DNA of 64,000 nucleotides, from assembly GCF_950023065.1 (NCBI RefSeq), contig NC_088677.1, positions 55,577,469-55,641,468 on the forward strand, in the 5' to 3' direction. This stretch comes from Planococcus citri (lineage: Eukaryota; Arthropoda; Insecta; Hemiptera; Pseudococcidae). The first letter of the stretch is position 1. Each line of letters opens with the position of its first letter. Below are positions 36,801 through 50,100 of this stretch, one piece after another. The notes below the pieces were generated by a model. The model ran no database searches. It worked only from the letters and a program-made list of their open reading frames with translations, and was not told the DNA's origin. A program made the position numbers and the translations under genes.

Positions 36801-39030
36801 TATAAACTGGTGTCAATTGATATCGGAAATCCAGATCCTACAACTTGGAAGGACCTTGTACCAGAAAATGAGAAAGATGTATTGCAGTGGGCCTCAGTAG
36901 CAAACGAAAAATATTTAATTTTAGGTTACACTCAGGATGTGAAGGCAAGTTTACACGAAAATTTATGAGAAAGTGGTGTGATTAGAATAGATGAAGAAAA
37001 CCTTTCTTCGAGTTTTCTCTTCATACGTCTTTGGACTTTTAACATTTTTTAAATGAGGAGTTCTTATTGCATTTTTTTTGGCAGAGTGTTGTCCAATTAC
37101 ACGAATTGGCGACGGGTAAACTAATCAAGAAATTTCCTCTGGAGATAGGTACTGTTAGCGGTGGTGACTTTTCTTCTGACATAAGATACAAAGATATATT
37201 TTTCAATTTTGTGTCTTTCCTTACACCTGGAATTATCTATCATTGTGACTTATCGAAACCACCTTTCGATCTGGAGGTATATATTTATTTGATAAAGTTC
37301 AATATCCGACTAGCATACCTAAAATACCAGATAGGTACTTGATAGAACATACGCTTCATAAATTTCGAATTTTTGTAGATTCTAAGAGAAATCAAACTGA
37401 AAGATTTTGATCGCGAAAAATACGCCGCAGAACAAGTATTTTTCAAAAGCAAAGATGGAACTTCAATTCCTATGTTCATCACTTACAAGAAAGTAAGTTA
37501 AATTACCCACATTTCACCCAATTTTTTTCAATCAACGATCTTTTGTGACTCGATAAAGATTCTATTTTTCGTAGGGATTACAAAAAACTGGCAACAATTT
37601 CGTCTTCATGACGGCTTACGGAGGGTTTTCCTGCACTAGACTACCTTACTTTGCTCCTAATCGTATCGTAGTCATAGATAATTTCGATGGAATTCACGCG
37701 GTACCAAATATTAGAGGAGGAGGGTAAGTAAATCAAGAGTCTTTCACCGATATTTGTTTGTAGTTTCACGAACTTAATTTTGAGAAGGTTATTTTTCCAT
37801 CCATTTTAGAGAATATGGTGAAAAATGGCATCGAGATGGATCACTAGATAAGAAACAAAATTCCTTCGATGATTTTCAAGCCGCTGCAGAGTATTTGATT
37901 GCTGAAAAATACACCAATAGTAAATTAATCGCGATTAATGGAGGATCAAATGGAGGTCTGTTGATGGGCGCTTGTCTCAATCAGAGACCAGATTTATTTG
38001 GAGCTGTGGTCGCCGACGTAGGGTTGGTGTATTTTTCTTTAAATAAAAAATTTAGCAAAAGAGGATGGTAAACATGAAACGAATTGATTTTACTTATCAC
38101 AGAGTATTCGATATGTTACGATTCGACAAATTCACAATTGGACACGCTTGGGTGACTGAATATGGCACATCATCTAAAGAAAAGGATTTCCAGTACTTGA
38201 TCAAATACTCTCCATTGCACAATATCAAAATGTCTGATGACCCCAATAAACAGGTAAGTTGATTGATATAAACGAAGATTATTCAAAATTAATTTTAATG
38301 AGCGAAAATATCACTACCTACCAAGCCTATCAAGGAGACCATTCTTTAAAACAATTTTCATACTTTTGATGAACTTTTTTCAACATGCTTTTCGAAGCAA
38401 GATACCAAAATTTACTGAAATGATGAATTTTTCTATTTTTATGGATATCGGCGACAGTTTGACACCCCTAGAATGCTACAAAATGAGTACCTGTTTGGCT
38501 ATCCGAATGTTTTTCATAAATTGCCTTTGACTTATGTTTGATGCCAACCATTGTTACAGTATCCTGCTACCATGCTCACAACATCAGACCATGATGATCG
38601 GGTTTCGCCTCTACACTCTTTGAAATTCATCGCCACGTTACAATTTGAGGCCAAAATCCATTCTACTCAGGTGAGAAGAATTTTCAATAATTCAAAAATG
38701 AATACGTGCCTTAATTTTTGTACGATATTCGAAGTTGATAAAATTCATTTCCACGACTTTTTGACATTTTTTCAGCAAAATCCTCTGATAATCAAAGTTG
38801 AAACAGATGCTGGCCATGGTTGTGGTAAACCATTGGATAAAATTGTGAGTAGCAGATCAAATGTTCAAAAATATTGAATTGCAAAAATACAGTATTATCT
38901 TCTTTTTACTTAAATCAAATTTCCATAATTTCTATGTATGTACCTACTTATGCTGCAGATCGCAGAACTCGTTGATATGATGTGTTTCATTGTGCTCAAC
39001 ACCGGAATTAAGTTTCATCCGGGATATTAG
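33827..39030 (+). CDS. Gene E: secreted prolyl endopeptidase with intact catalytic triad
   Basis: Exons 33827-33922, 34280-34351, 34431-34654, 34756-34943, 35031-35113, 35517-35659, about 36509-36656, 36744-36944, 37085-37276, 37379-37492, 37575-37723, 37810-38022, 38103-38253, 38560-38670, 38776-38844, 38959-39030; AATAAA at 39105. Exon 1 starts MTLRLFFTCFLVVLVV (signal peptide), then YCNCGENSQN, without a Pro-rich linker. Catalytic residues: Ser554 codon at 37946 (GGSNGG), Asp641 at 38593 (DHDDRV), His680 at 38815 (DAGHG). Tyr473/Phe476 (AYGGF), Trp595 (GHAW) and Arg643 are present, so it should cleave after proline in short peptides. The intron after exon 8 starts GC at 36945. The expected exon 7 acceptor (AG at 36488-36489) shifts the frame; AG at 36507-36508 keeps it, with loss of about five residues, giving about 741 aa. 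Confidence 0.85.
35702..35915. repeat. Perfect 107-bp direct tandem duplication in intron 6 of E
   Basis: 35702-35808 is repeated at 35809-35915 with no difference that I can see; each unit begins CGATTGTAATC and ends TTTGAACGA. It is noncoding and looks like a recent duplication or an assembly duplication. Confidence 0.9.
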
Positions 39031-40632
39031 GTACCTACCTACTTCTACCTACTAGTATTATGAGATTTAATTAACATTCATCAAGTACGCCTGTTACTAT
39101 AGATAATAAATAACGTCGATTTTCAGTATGCTCATTGGTTCTGTGATAATTTATTTTATATCGTAATTAAGTTACCTACATAGTACATACATAAATCTTC
39201 TAAAAATAAAATTTCAATTCATTGCGTTACTCATTTTGCGAAGCTTTGGTTTTCTTTACCTTTTACAAATGCAGCATTGATGAATATGATTGTGATTGGA
39301 GTTGGTAGATGGAAATTTTTTATGGTGTAAAAAATGTTAGGCTTTGATTCCTACCAAAATGACATTAATATTATTCAAAAAGTTCTTCCACAAAACAGCG
39401 AACGTTTTGGAGGGCACTGGGGCTCATACGAGGACTGAAAGAGTGTAACACAAAATTGATGTCATATTAGTGTCCAGTGGTTAAAATAGTAGAGAGTGAG
39501 AGAGCCGAAGTTCAGAAAAAGGGGACCAGATCGGTGTAGCACTCCTACACAAAGATAGGTATCAAATCACAAAAACGAGATTTTCCACCAAAAATAAATT
39601 TTGAAATACATAGTTCTATTTTAACCCTCATCAGCACATTTTTTTCAACTTTCGAAAAAAGATTACCAACTACTAGATTTTTTGAAAAAAAATGCACGAG
39701 TACGTAATGGATACGTTGATATCAAAAAAAGTTGAAAAACATAATTTTGAGGAGAGTTCAATTGAGTAGGAGTTTAGATGTAACTACATTTTTTGAGAAA
39801 CCTCTCTCATCATAAAACATCAAGAAAATCTACTCACAAACGGTTGAGAAAAAATTGTCAACTTCATTCCTGAAAAAAAAAAAGAGAAATGCCTCAAAAA
39901 CGAATGCACGAGTCTGAAATTTCCTTCAGATAAATCTCAAAAATTCTCATATTATGGCAAAAATACAACCACTTATCCATCCGAAATATTTTTTCAGCTC
40001 GATGATTACAACGTGGCCAGATTTATTCTCTCTTCTAAAACGAATTCTTGATATTCGTATCACAGCACAGCCATGTTTAATTCATTCGTCTATTTCAATG
40101 AATCAACTACATATTTGCTTAAAGCACTGCTGTCGTATGTGCACGAGCGAAGCGAATTTGTACCTACTGTATTTGTTCAGATGATTCGAGCCTATAAAAA
40201 TCCCAATAAAATATTCTGATATTTGGCATTTGGTACTTTTGCATTTACCTACTCATGTAAAAATAATTCTTTCATCTCGATATCATGATACGTAAAACGC
40301 TCACTTGTTTATTCACCAAGTGCTCCACCAGTTGTTGTTTTGTAGAGGATTTTTCCACTTTAAAATCGTAAATCACGCGCCATGCTGCTTCGGATTTCCA
40401 TTTTTTTCAATAAAACATTCTACTAGCGCTCATTTTTATGATTTTTAAAATTTACTTTTCACATCGTAAAACATGAATGATTTTCTGGCCGCTGCGAGAA
40501 AGTATTTTGGGGTTTACGTATGTACATATATAAATACAGCTCACATTTAGACTACTCTTCAGTTCACTTTTTGCGTTGAAATCACGCGCAATAATTATTG
40601 TTTCAAGTTCTTTAGCTGTATTTTTTAACGCC
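39031..40632. other. E-F intergenic region, no gene recognised
   Basis: 3' flank of E with poly(A) signals, then AT-rich DNA with no supported ORF. A TATAAATA-like stretch at about 40528 lies roughly 100 nt before the start of F and may be its core promoter; that is a guess from position. Confidence 0.5.
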
Positions 40633-43600
40633 ATGACTCCAAAACTATTTTTTATAGGAATTTTAGGAGTATTGTTGGTCGGTGGTGTAAACTGCAGTTG
40701 TGGTGACAGTCCTACACCTTCTCCAGCAACTAGCCCTCCACCGGCAACTAGTCCTCCACCAGCAACTAGTCCTCCACCCGCAAATAGTACTCCACCAGCA
40801 ACTAGCCCTACTCCTGCAACTGGCCCAGCACCTGCAACCGGTCCAACACCGGCAACTGGTCCAGCGCCTGCAACTGGTCCTGCTCCAGCACCTGGTTCTG
40901 CACCTTCAAATGATGCTGCAAGTGTAAGTATAATACTTTATCATTACCGAATCATTCAATTTGCTACTGTTTCTTCGTACCCTTCGATTAATAAGAGCTG
41001 CGGTTTGAGGCAAAAGGATTTTAGATCCTCATATGCTTCTTACTATCGCAACTTTTCATCGTACCAATAACTCAATTATTATTAAACGAAATTCTTTCAG
41101 ATTACTCCAGACTCTTATCCTAACCCTAGAAGAGATGAAAAAGTACAGGACACATATGCCGGCGGCGTCACGGTACGTGTACCTATTTGTAATCCTTTTC
41201 ATAACTTTTGCTGAATGCTTCTACCTTTACTATATGCGCATAATTTCACCTTTTGCAGGTTAATGATCCGTACAGATGGATGGAAAATCCAGACTGTCCC
41301 GAAACAAAAAAATTTGTCCAAGACGAGATGGCTCTTACCACATCATATTTAGAAAAAAGTCCATTCCGTGCTGAGTTGCAAGCTCGCTACAAAGAATTGT
41401 ATGACTATCCGAAAATGTCGGGTCCTTTTCAACAGGGCAAACACTTTTTCACTCTACGAAATACTGGTTTACAGAACCAAGAGTAAGTGATCGAGTTTTT
41501 TCTTCTTCTTTTTAATACAGCCGCTGAAGGTTATTCCACTTCAAGAATCTTAAAAACTTTCAAGTGCCCGAGGGAAAATTATTGGATGTGATCAGGTCTG
41601 TTCAGATCTTTTCAAATCCAATCAAGTTTTCTCTACTGGATCTGATCAGTTCTGAACAACTCTAATCCTATCAAAACTTTGATAGACTAAGGACTGATCA
41701 GTTCCAGGGATTTTCCAGATCGGTCATTTTTTACTTTTCGCATATGCGCTTGGTACTGGTGGCAGTGATTGGAGGACAGTGCACTTCAAGGACGTAGAAA
41801 AAGGTATGCAACCCGGATACCATTGAAACTTGAACAATTTCTCATATAATTCCTCGTTTTTCTTTCGCATAGGCACTGATTTCAAAGACAAGTTAGAAAA
41901 GGTTAAATTTTCTGATTTGCAATGGTCAAAAGATAACAAAGGAGTATTCTACTCGGTAATCCTACAGAATTATTCTAAAAACAGAAATGAGGAAAGATGA
42001 TATGTTAACCTTAATTTACGTGTATAGGCATTCAGGGATCAAAAAGGTAAAACCGATGGTTCTGAAAATGAGGCGAATAAAAATCATAAATTATACTACC
42101 ATGTGGTTGGAACCGAGCAATGTGAAGATATTCTGATAGCAGAATTTCCAGAAAATCCTGATTACTACGTGTGCGTTTCCTCTTCAGAATTATCTTTTAG
42201 GCTAGGTGCCTATATTTAGCAAGAACATGACTTTCAAGCGGTACAAACTGCGTCATTTTTCGTTTCATTTTCAGGGGCTCCACCGTCAGTGACTGTGGTA
42301 AATACTTGATCGTCTCTGTATCAGCAGGATGTGAAAATAATTTGGTATACGTGGCTGACATAAGCAATGGAATCACAGCTAAACCAGAACTCAAACCAAT
42401 TATCACTAAAATGGAAGCAAATTATGGTGTAAGTATAATTTTATGTAGGTCCGTAACCTACCATTAGCAAAAGCTACGTTCATTATCCTAGGAAGTGGTT
42501 TCACTTGGAAAAACATTTGTCTGTATTTTTCTCTAGTTCGTTGCTAACAACGGAAGCCAATTCATTTTCCAAACTAATAAAGACGCCGATAATTATAAAC
42601 TAATTATGATCGATATTACGAACCCTGATCCTGCAGCATGGAAAGACCTTGTATCTGAACACGAAAAGAATACTATGGAATGGGCTTCCGCAGCGCACGA
42701 TAAATATCTGATTTTGTCTTACATCGAGGATGTTAAAGTAGGTGAAACCAAAACTGAAGATCCCATACTCTCATATTTTTACACGGGTATTTTATGTGTG
42801 AGTAAATTTACCATTTCCAATTTTTTTTATGCAGAGTGCCGTTTATTTACATGACATAGTAACCGGTAAAATGATCAAGAAATTTAAATTTGATATTGGT
42901 AGCATTGGTGCTTGCTGTGATAGACAAACCCCAAACGTATTTTTCACTTTTGGGTCTTTTCTTACTCCTGGTATCACCTATTATTGCAATTTATCGAAAC
43001 CACCGTTTGATCTAGAAGTAAGTACACTTTCAACCATTTTATTGTTTTTATTTTCTGTAAAGCTGGTTATTTTTCATGAAATTATAGTTTTGTTTTTGTT
43101 TTTCTTCTTAGATCATAAATGAAGTCAAGTTGAAAAATTTCGATCGTGAAAAATTCACCGTTGAGCAAGTATTTTTTCAAAGTAAAGATGGAACCAAAAT
43201 ACCGATGTATATTGCTTATAAAAAAGTATGATTTTCAAGGGTACGTTAATGTTTCATTTCTACACAGGAAAGTTTTTGTCAATACATTATCTTCTAGGGT
43301 CTCAAGAGAGACGGAAACAATTTTGCTTTTTTGCATAGTTATGGTGGATTTGCATGCAGTTCATTACCTTATTTCGCAATTAATCGTTTGGTGATAATGA
43401 GTAATTTTGATGGTGTACATTGCGTAGCGAATATCAGAGGCGGAGGGTAAAGATTCGTATTCGAATAAAGCGTCGATTTTTTACCTACCTACACGTTTCT
43501 ATATGTCATTATTTATTCATTATTCTCAGAGAATATGGCGAGAAATGGCATAAAGATGGATCACTGGAAAAGAAACAAAACTGTTTTGATGATTTTCAAG

Positions 43601-44742
43601 CCGCTGCTGAATATTTGATCACCGAACAGTATACAAACAGTAAACTGCTTGCCATAAATGGAGGGTCAAACGGTGGCCTTTTGGTGGGAGCCTGCCTCAA
43701 CCAGAGACCTGATTTATTTGGTGCTGTGGTCGCTGATGTGGGGTAAGTAGTATGACTTCCGAGGAAATGTGCCAAATAAAGGAGAAAGGGAATAGGTATA
43801 ATTCAAGAAGTAAATTGATGATTTATAATTTGGTTGGCTGCAGTGTGATGGATATGTTAAGATTTGATAAATTTACCTGTGGTCACGCTTGGATAACTGA
43901 ATACGGTTCATCGTCCGATCCGAAATTTTTCCCTATTTTGTACAAGTATTCTCCTTTACATAATATAAAAATACCCGAAGGATGTGATAAGCAAGTGCGT
44001 TTTGTGCTATCGTGATGCAGCCTAAATTTTATTTACCATCAGCTACTCATTTCTTTTATATATTTTACAGTACCCTGCCACAATGCTCACAACTTCAGAC
44101 CATGACGATCGAGTTTCACCTCTTCATTCTTTGAAATTCATTGCAGCATTACAGTATGAAGCGAAAAAACACACCAATCAGGTAAAGGAAATTGAAATAA
44201 GCTTAACTATTATCAAGGCCCTCTTGGACATTATCTTCGTTCAGCTTGATTTGGGATGTAAATGAAAAATGTTGAAGCTCGACGACTACCTAGTATACTT
44301 TTTTTTATGAAAACATTCGGAGGCAACTGAAAAGTTGTGATTTTAACTTTTATTTGGCAGAATTCGACACGTCAAAAACTCGAATATTCAACCATATCTC
44401 AATTTTTTTTTAATATGAAAATTCAATAATTATAAATATACCCTTGAAACTTCTTTTTAATTTATCGTAATGGAACTTTTTTCCAGAAAAATCCTTTTAT
44501 AATCAGAGTTGAAACAGATGCTGGACACGGTTGTGGCAAACCCCTGGATAAAGAAGTATGTACCTAATTGAATATTGAATACATTTACGCACATACATTT
44601 TTATAAAAAATCAATATTCAATTTTACATGTTAAACCTACTCTATTTGACTTTTTTTTTTGAAACAGATCGCTGAATTGGTAGATATGATGTGTTTTTTT
44701 GTAATCAACCTTGGAATCAAGTTCAAAGCTTTCCTTTGTTAA
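40633..44742 (+). CDS. Gene F: secreted prolyl endopeptidase, triad intact, propeller exon 4 damaged
   Basis: Exons 40633-40923, 41101-41172, 41259-41482, exon 4 remnant about 41734-41803, 41873-41955, 42028-42170, 42275-42428, 42537-42737, 42835-43017, 43112-43225, 43298-43446, 43530-43742, 43844-43994, 44071-44181, 44487-44555, 44668-44742; AATAAA overlaps the stop. Exon 1 starts MTPKLFFIGILGVLLVGG (signal peptide), then a long linker of SPPPAT and GPAPAT repeats, about 70 residues. Catalytic codons: Ser 43666, Asp 44104, His 44526, with GHAW and DDRV intact. Exon 4 should be about 188-194 nt, but only its last 70 nt (LFAYALGTGGSDWRT) match. The rest is replaced by low-complexity DNA, and no acceptor I tried joins it in frame to exon 3. 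Either a recently broken gene, a novel splice form or an assembly fault. Confidence 0.75.
41570..41720. repeat. GATC/TTC-rich short repeat replacing the start of exon 4 of F
   Basis: Irregular repeats of GATCTGATCAGTTCTG, TCAGATCTTTTCAAATC and GGACTGATCAGTTCC occupy the place where the first two thirds of exon 4 should be. No similar sequence lies in this intron in E, G or H. Confidence 0.55.
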
Positions 44743-47152
44743 TAAAATATTGATGTATGGTAAGCTGTCTTCAAACAATCCATCATCAATTTGTTCTTGA
44801 ATAAACATAAGAAGATGACATTGTGACGTTTGGAAATTTTTGAACCACAGAAACATGTTTCCCAGCAGATGGTATCAAAATATCCACCTTCTCCCATCTA
44901 TCTACATACTATGCATACAGACAATTTCATATCTTTTATGTAACTAATTTAGCTGATTTGTGCTTATTTTCTGAATGCACGTACCTAAATAAATCATAAT
45001 AACGCACTGAATTGATTATTGATGTGATGCAATGAATTTTCAAGCTTTACCAATGCTTCAATCTATTTAATAAATGGAAGATCGAAATCTTTATTGTCAC
45101 AGTATCATGCCAAAACGGTTGGATGAAAGTGACTGAAATTTTGACCAGGCATTCGAGGTAAAGTGTAGATTAACCATAAAGAATTGGTTTTTCAAAATTT
45201 CACTTCAAAAAGTTAAAATTTAGCTTCAAAGTTTTGGTGAAATTACTGGATAGCTTGAGAACTTTGTGAACTTGAATTTGAATAAAATGTCCATGGTAAT
45301 GGATTATATCCACGTAAAATAAGCTGAGATTTTTTTTCTCTTAAATTTAGGACTGGTTTTCAAATTCCTAAACCTCAAAATTATGGCAACTGATAACTGA
45401 TATCTTCCTCTTCTTCCACACGCCATCATCATATCGTCATATTTTTATATAAAAAGTAAAAACTTGGTAACCATTTACTTGGCAATTTTTCTCGTTTACA
45501 AAGAAAAAGACATTGGTCATTTAGGTTTAAGTTGTCCAGGCCATGACGCCCTGAATTTTTAAATTACCTGCCAAATTCAGATTTTTAAACTCATACGGGC
45601 CCATTTGCCTACTTTATAGATTTTATAAACTTTATCGAAAAAGTTACAAAATTCTAACCTGATCAAATTCACTCATTTATTTTGTTAATGAATACCTTTC
45701 AAGTATACTTAAATGTGTTTACTGTGTAAAAATAACATAGAAATATATGATAATCTAAAACTGCAGAAGGGTAGCCTGACGCCAATTTTTAAAAAAATCG
45801 AAAAAGAGTCAAACAGAGGTCAAATTTTTCAACGTGAATAATTAGAGGGGTGTGATAAATTCTGAATTTTTGAACAAACGTGTCAGATAATTTAGGCATA
45901 CACAAACATACAGTACACCGTTGATTCAGGAAAAAAAACAATTTTTCTTCTAGTTTTTCCAACAAAATAAGTCTAAATAATTCTACATACATATTTTGGA
46001 AGCTTCGAAAATTCATTAAAAATGAACCACAACTGGTCGATCATTCAAATCACACTATGAAGAATAATAGCTTAAATTAAGCAAAACTGAATTGAATAGG
46101 TGGTTGAAAATTCAAATTTATAGCAAAGATGCTTACCAAGTTTTACGTTTGTAAGTTTTTATTCAAATTTTTCTAGTCCAAAATAAATTAAACTGACGGT
46201 TATTCTATTCTTGGGGAAAAAATTCGTACTCACCTGAAACAAAGAAAAATAATAGTGGATAATTAATTTTAATTAATCGTCTTGACATCATTACAGTCGT
46301 GAAAATTCAACGAAAATATGCCTATTAGATAGGCTTGTTCAGTGTTCATCCCATACACACACAGCTTTATTGAATTTTTTAAAACATTTTTAGAAATTTT
46401 TTTCAAACCATTTCATGCGGTTACTTCTCTCGAAAATACCTCATCTTATGTTGAGAAAACACCTCGCAACACAACAAAATGACCCATCTACTACAAAGTA
46501 TGGCTGCCCATTAAAGTTTTTTTTAGAGGTAAGTATGGAAATGGAAATATTTATTTCTTACGAACTACCCTATAGCTGTCTCAATAATTCATAGAAAAAA
46601 ATTCCAGTATCGTAACAAAAGCCCTTGCAGTGACCTCTGAATATACCAATTACACATTTTTAAAATTCACCAATGTATTTATTCAGTTGATCCATTATTT
46701 TGAAAAATTCCACACCACCTATGTTTAAAAGTAAAAAATACTCGATGTTTGATGCTGTTTACGTCACGTTCGAGTGAAAATATCAATGATTTTTCATTTA
46801 CATTTTAAATTATAATAGTTACGAAAGCTGAATTTTTTAATATTTTGCTAGCGTTTTGTCGACTGTTTTTTTTTTCATCGTGCATTTCTGCATAAAAAAA
46901 TATTTTTTTAGATTTCTATTTGCACAGAATTTCTGTTTTTTTAAAAATACAGTTCTCAAAATCATAAATCACGGACTATTTTCTGTTCAACTTTGACTGC
47001 TTTGCTAGTTTTTGATATCTACAAATACCACATCCAGCTCCCGCAGTCTGTTCAATTTCAGTATAGTACATACGAGATAATCTTCGCATTTGTACTAAGA
47101 GTATAACAAGCAATAAAAATAGTACATCGGATTTAGTTTATTTCTGGCCATT
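44743..47152. other. F-G intergenic region, no gene recognised
   Basis: AT-rich spacer of 2.4 kb with a poly(A) signal for F at 44988 and no repeat or ORF that I can support. The last 150 bp before G should hold the G promoter, by analogy with the other genes. Confidence 0.5.
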
Positions 47153-50100
47153 ATGACTGCAAAATTGTTTCTTATTTCGAATATTTTGACAATTTTATTA
47201 ATCCAGGAAATAAACTACAATGATGCAGAGAGTGCTGTAAGTCCAACAGCACCGACACCTACACCAGCACCTGCACCTGCACCTCCATGCACTCCACCTC
47301 CAACTTCTGCTTATGTAAATACAATATTTAAGTTTATTATATGTAAAATAGAAATTCTCCATTAGTCATCATTTCATCAATTATAATTTTTCAAATAAGC
47401 GGGTACATATAAGGAATAAGATAATTTAAAACTATTTTTCACAGATTCCATCAAGCAGTTATCCTACTCCTCGAAGGAATGATTCAATACAAGACACATA
47501 TCCTGGTGGCGTCATCGTACGTGAATCTGCTATTTTTTCTACGATTTTAACAAAGAAAAATATGTAGATAAATGAGTAAAACTTGACAATTTCTAGGTCA
47601 AAGATCCTTACAGATGGATGGAAAATCCAGATAGTCCCGAAACGAAGAAATTTGTCGACGATGAGATGGCCATCACTAGGCCTTATTTAGATAAAAGTCC
47701 ATTTCGAGCTGAATTGCAGGCTCGTTACAAGGAGTTATATAACAATCCGGTGTTTGCAGGTCCTTTTCAAATAGGCAAATATTTTTTTTCTTTTCAAAAT
47801 ACTGGTTCACAAAATCAAGAGTAAGTGACTTGTATTCAGTACTTACCAACGTGAAAATATTATTATTGATGTCATTGTTGCCATAAGTAGAGAAAGAAGG
47901 AGTATGGTACTTGAAAGTTGTGCACAAAGCGTCAAAGCAACTAACTTGGAAATCATTACGAAAAGAAAATGCTTTAAAACATACAAGAAAACAAATTTAA
48001 AAAGTCATTTAATCTGGTTAGGTAATTAATGTGTTCTAGCGTGCTATGTATATCAGATACAATGAAAGGCGATGTTAAACCATTCATCGACACAAACACC
48101 CTCAACAAAGATGGAAATATTGGATTGGATTCCAGTATTTATGCTTTCAGCGACGATGGGCTAATTCTTGCGTATGAATTGATTGAAAGCGGTTCTGATT
48201 GGAGAACGGTGCATTTTAAGCACGTGGAAAAAGGTTGAAACAACAGTACATGAACTGCAATTTATTTTCTCGGCCACCGCAAATAATCATCCGACATGTG
48301 TATTTCTTTCACGCAGGTGATATTTATAAAGACAAACTAGAAAGAGTGAAATTCACACAATTATCGTGGACTAAAGACAACAAAGGCATATTCTACGCGG
48401 TAACACAGCGGATAACTTCAAATCTGAAAAATGAAAAACGATGAAAATTTCATCAACGGATTTGTCGAAATTGCAGGGTTTCCGCGAAAAAAAAGGCAAA
48501 GCCGATGGCTCAGAGAATGACGCGAATAAAAATAAAAAATTGTATTATCACGTTCTTGGAACCGAACAAAGTGAAGACATTGTCGTGGCAGAATTTCCCA
48601 ATAATCCTGATTATGTTGTGTAACTTATGCTTCTTCATTAGCAATATCTATACACACACATTTTGAGAATTTCCAACGCGAGGAATAAATTTCCATTCTT
48701 TTTGCAATTTTCAGAGATGGCAGAGTGAGCAATTGTGGTAATTACCTGATTGTGAATCCTGCAGAAGGCAGCGATAATAATTTAATATTAATAGCTGACA
48801 TACGTAATGGTGTCAAAACAAAGCCAGAACTTGAACCAATCATTTCAAAAATGGAAGCAAATTATTTCGTAAGTTTCAAAGGATTACAGCTATGTACCGA
48901 GTGCTATTCAACGCCTTCATTTTAGCGAATATTTACTTTTTATAGTTCATCGCAAACAATGAAAATCAATTCATTTTTCTAACTAATAAAGACGCCGATA
49001 ATTACAAATTAATTTCCATCGATATCACAAACCCAAACCCTGATCCTAAATGCTGGAAAGAGATAGTACCAGAAGACAAGAATAACAAATTGGAATTTGC
49101 CAAAGCTGTGCATGATAAATACGTTGTGCTATGCTATACTGAGAATGTTAAGGTATGCCTAAGATAATCATAACATACCTAATGTACTTTTTTTGTTACA
49201 TACATGGTCCTGATGTTTGATTGATTTTCTATTTGCAGAGTGCTCTTCAACTGCATGACATAACATCGGGTAAAATGATCAAAAAATTTCAACTGGATAT
49301 CGGTACAGTCAATTTCGGCTCGTTTTTTGGAGACAGAAAGACGCCTCACGTATTTTTTAACTTTGAATCGTTTCTTACACCTGGTATCACTTATCACTGT
49401 GATTTATCAAAAGAAACATTTGATCTGGAGGTACCTACCCGGCGATTTTTATTCACCTGAATTGTACAATGGCTCAGAGGAGTGAAGGAGGAGGGAGCAA
49501 AATTATTTCATATGTACCTACTTACAAGTTTTTATTGTGAGATTAGCCAAAACTTAAAAAAAAAATTCATCGCTCGAAGTTTACCTCGGACGTTTTTTAC
49601 CTATTACGTATACTAATGCCTACCTACTTCAATGTAAGTATACAAAAATTCATCCATTTTCACAGGTAATCCATGAAATCAAACTAAAAGATTTCGATCG
49701 CGAGCAGTTTACTGTGGATCAAGTATTTTATGAAAGTACAGACAAAACCAAAATACCGATGTACATTGTTTACAAAAAAGTATGTTAGAATATCTTGAAA
49801 ATACTTCGTAATAAGTATTTAGGCAATAACGATTCGCCACATATTAAAATGTCGTATTTTAGGGTCTGAAGAAAGATGGGACGAGTTTTGCCTTCCTGAC
49901 TGGATATGGTGGGTTCAGTGACAGCATATTACCTTATTTCGTTGTAAATCGTTTAGTGGTCATAAGTAATTTCGATGGCTTCCACTGCGTAGCAAATATC
50001 AGAGGTGGAGGGTAAGTCTAAAGGGATTTACCTCACGTGAAATTTTTGTTAAACCTACCTACCTATACTACCCACTAACGCAATGTTCTTCAGAGAGTAT

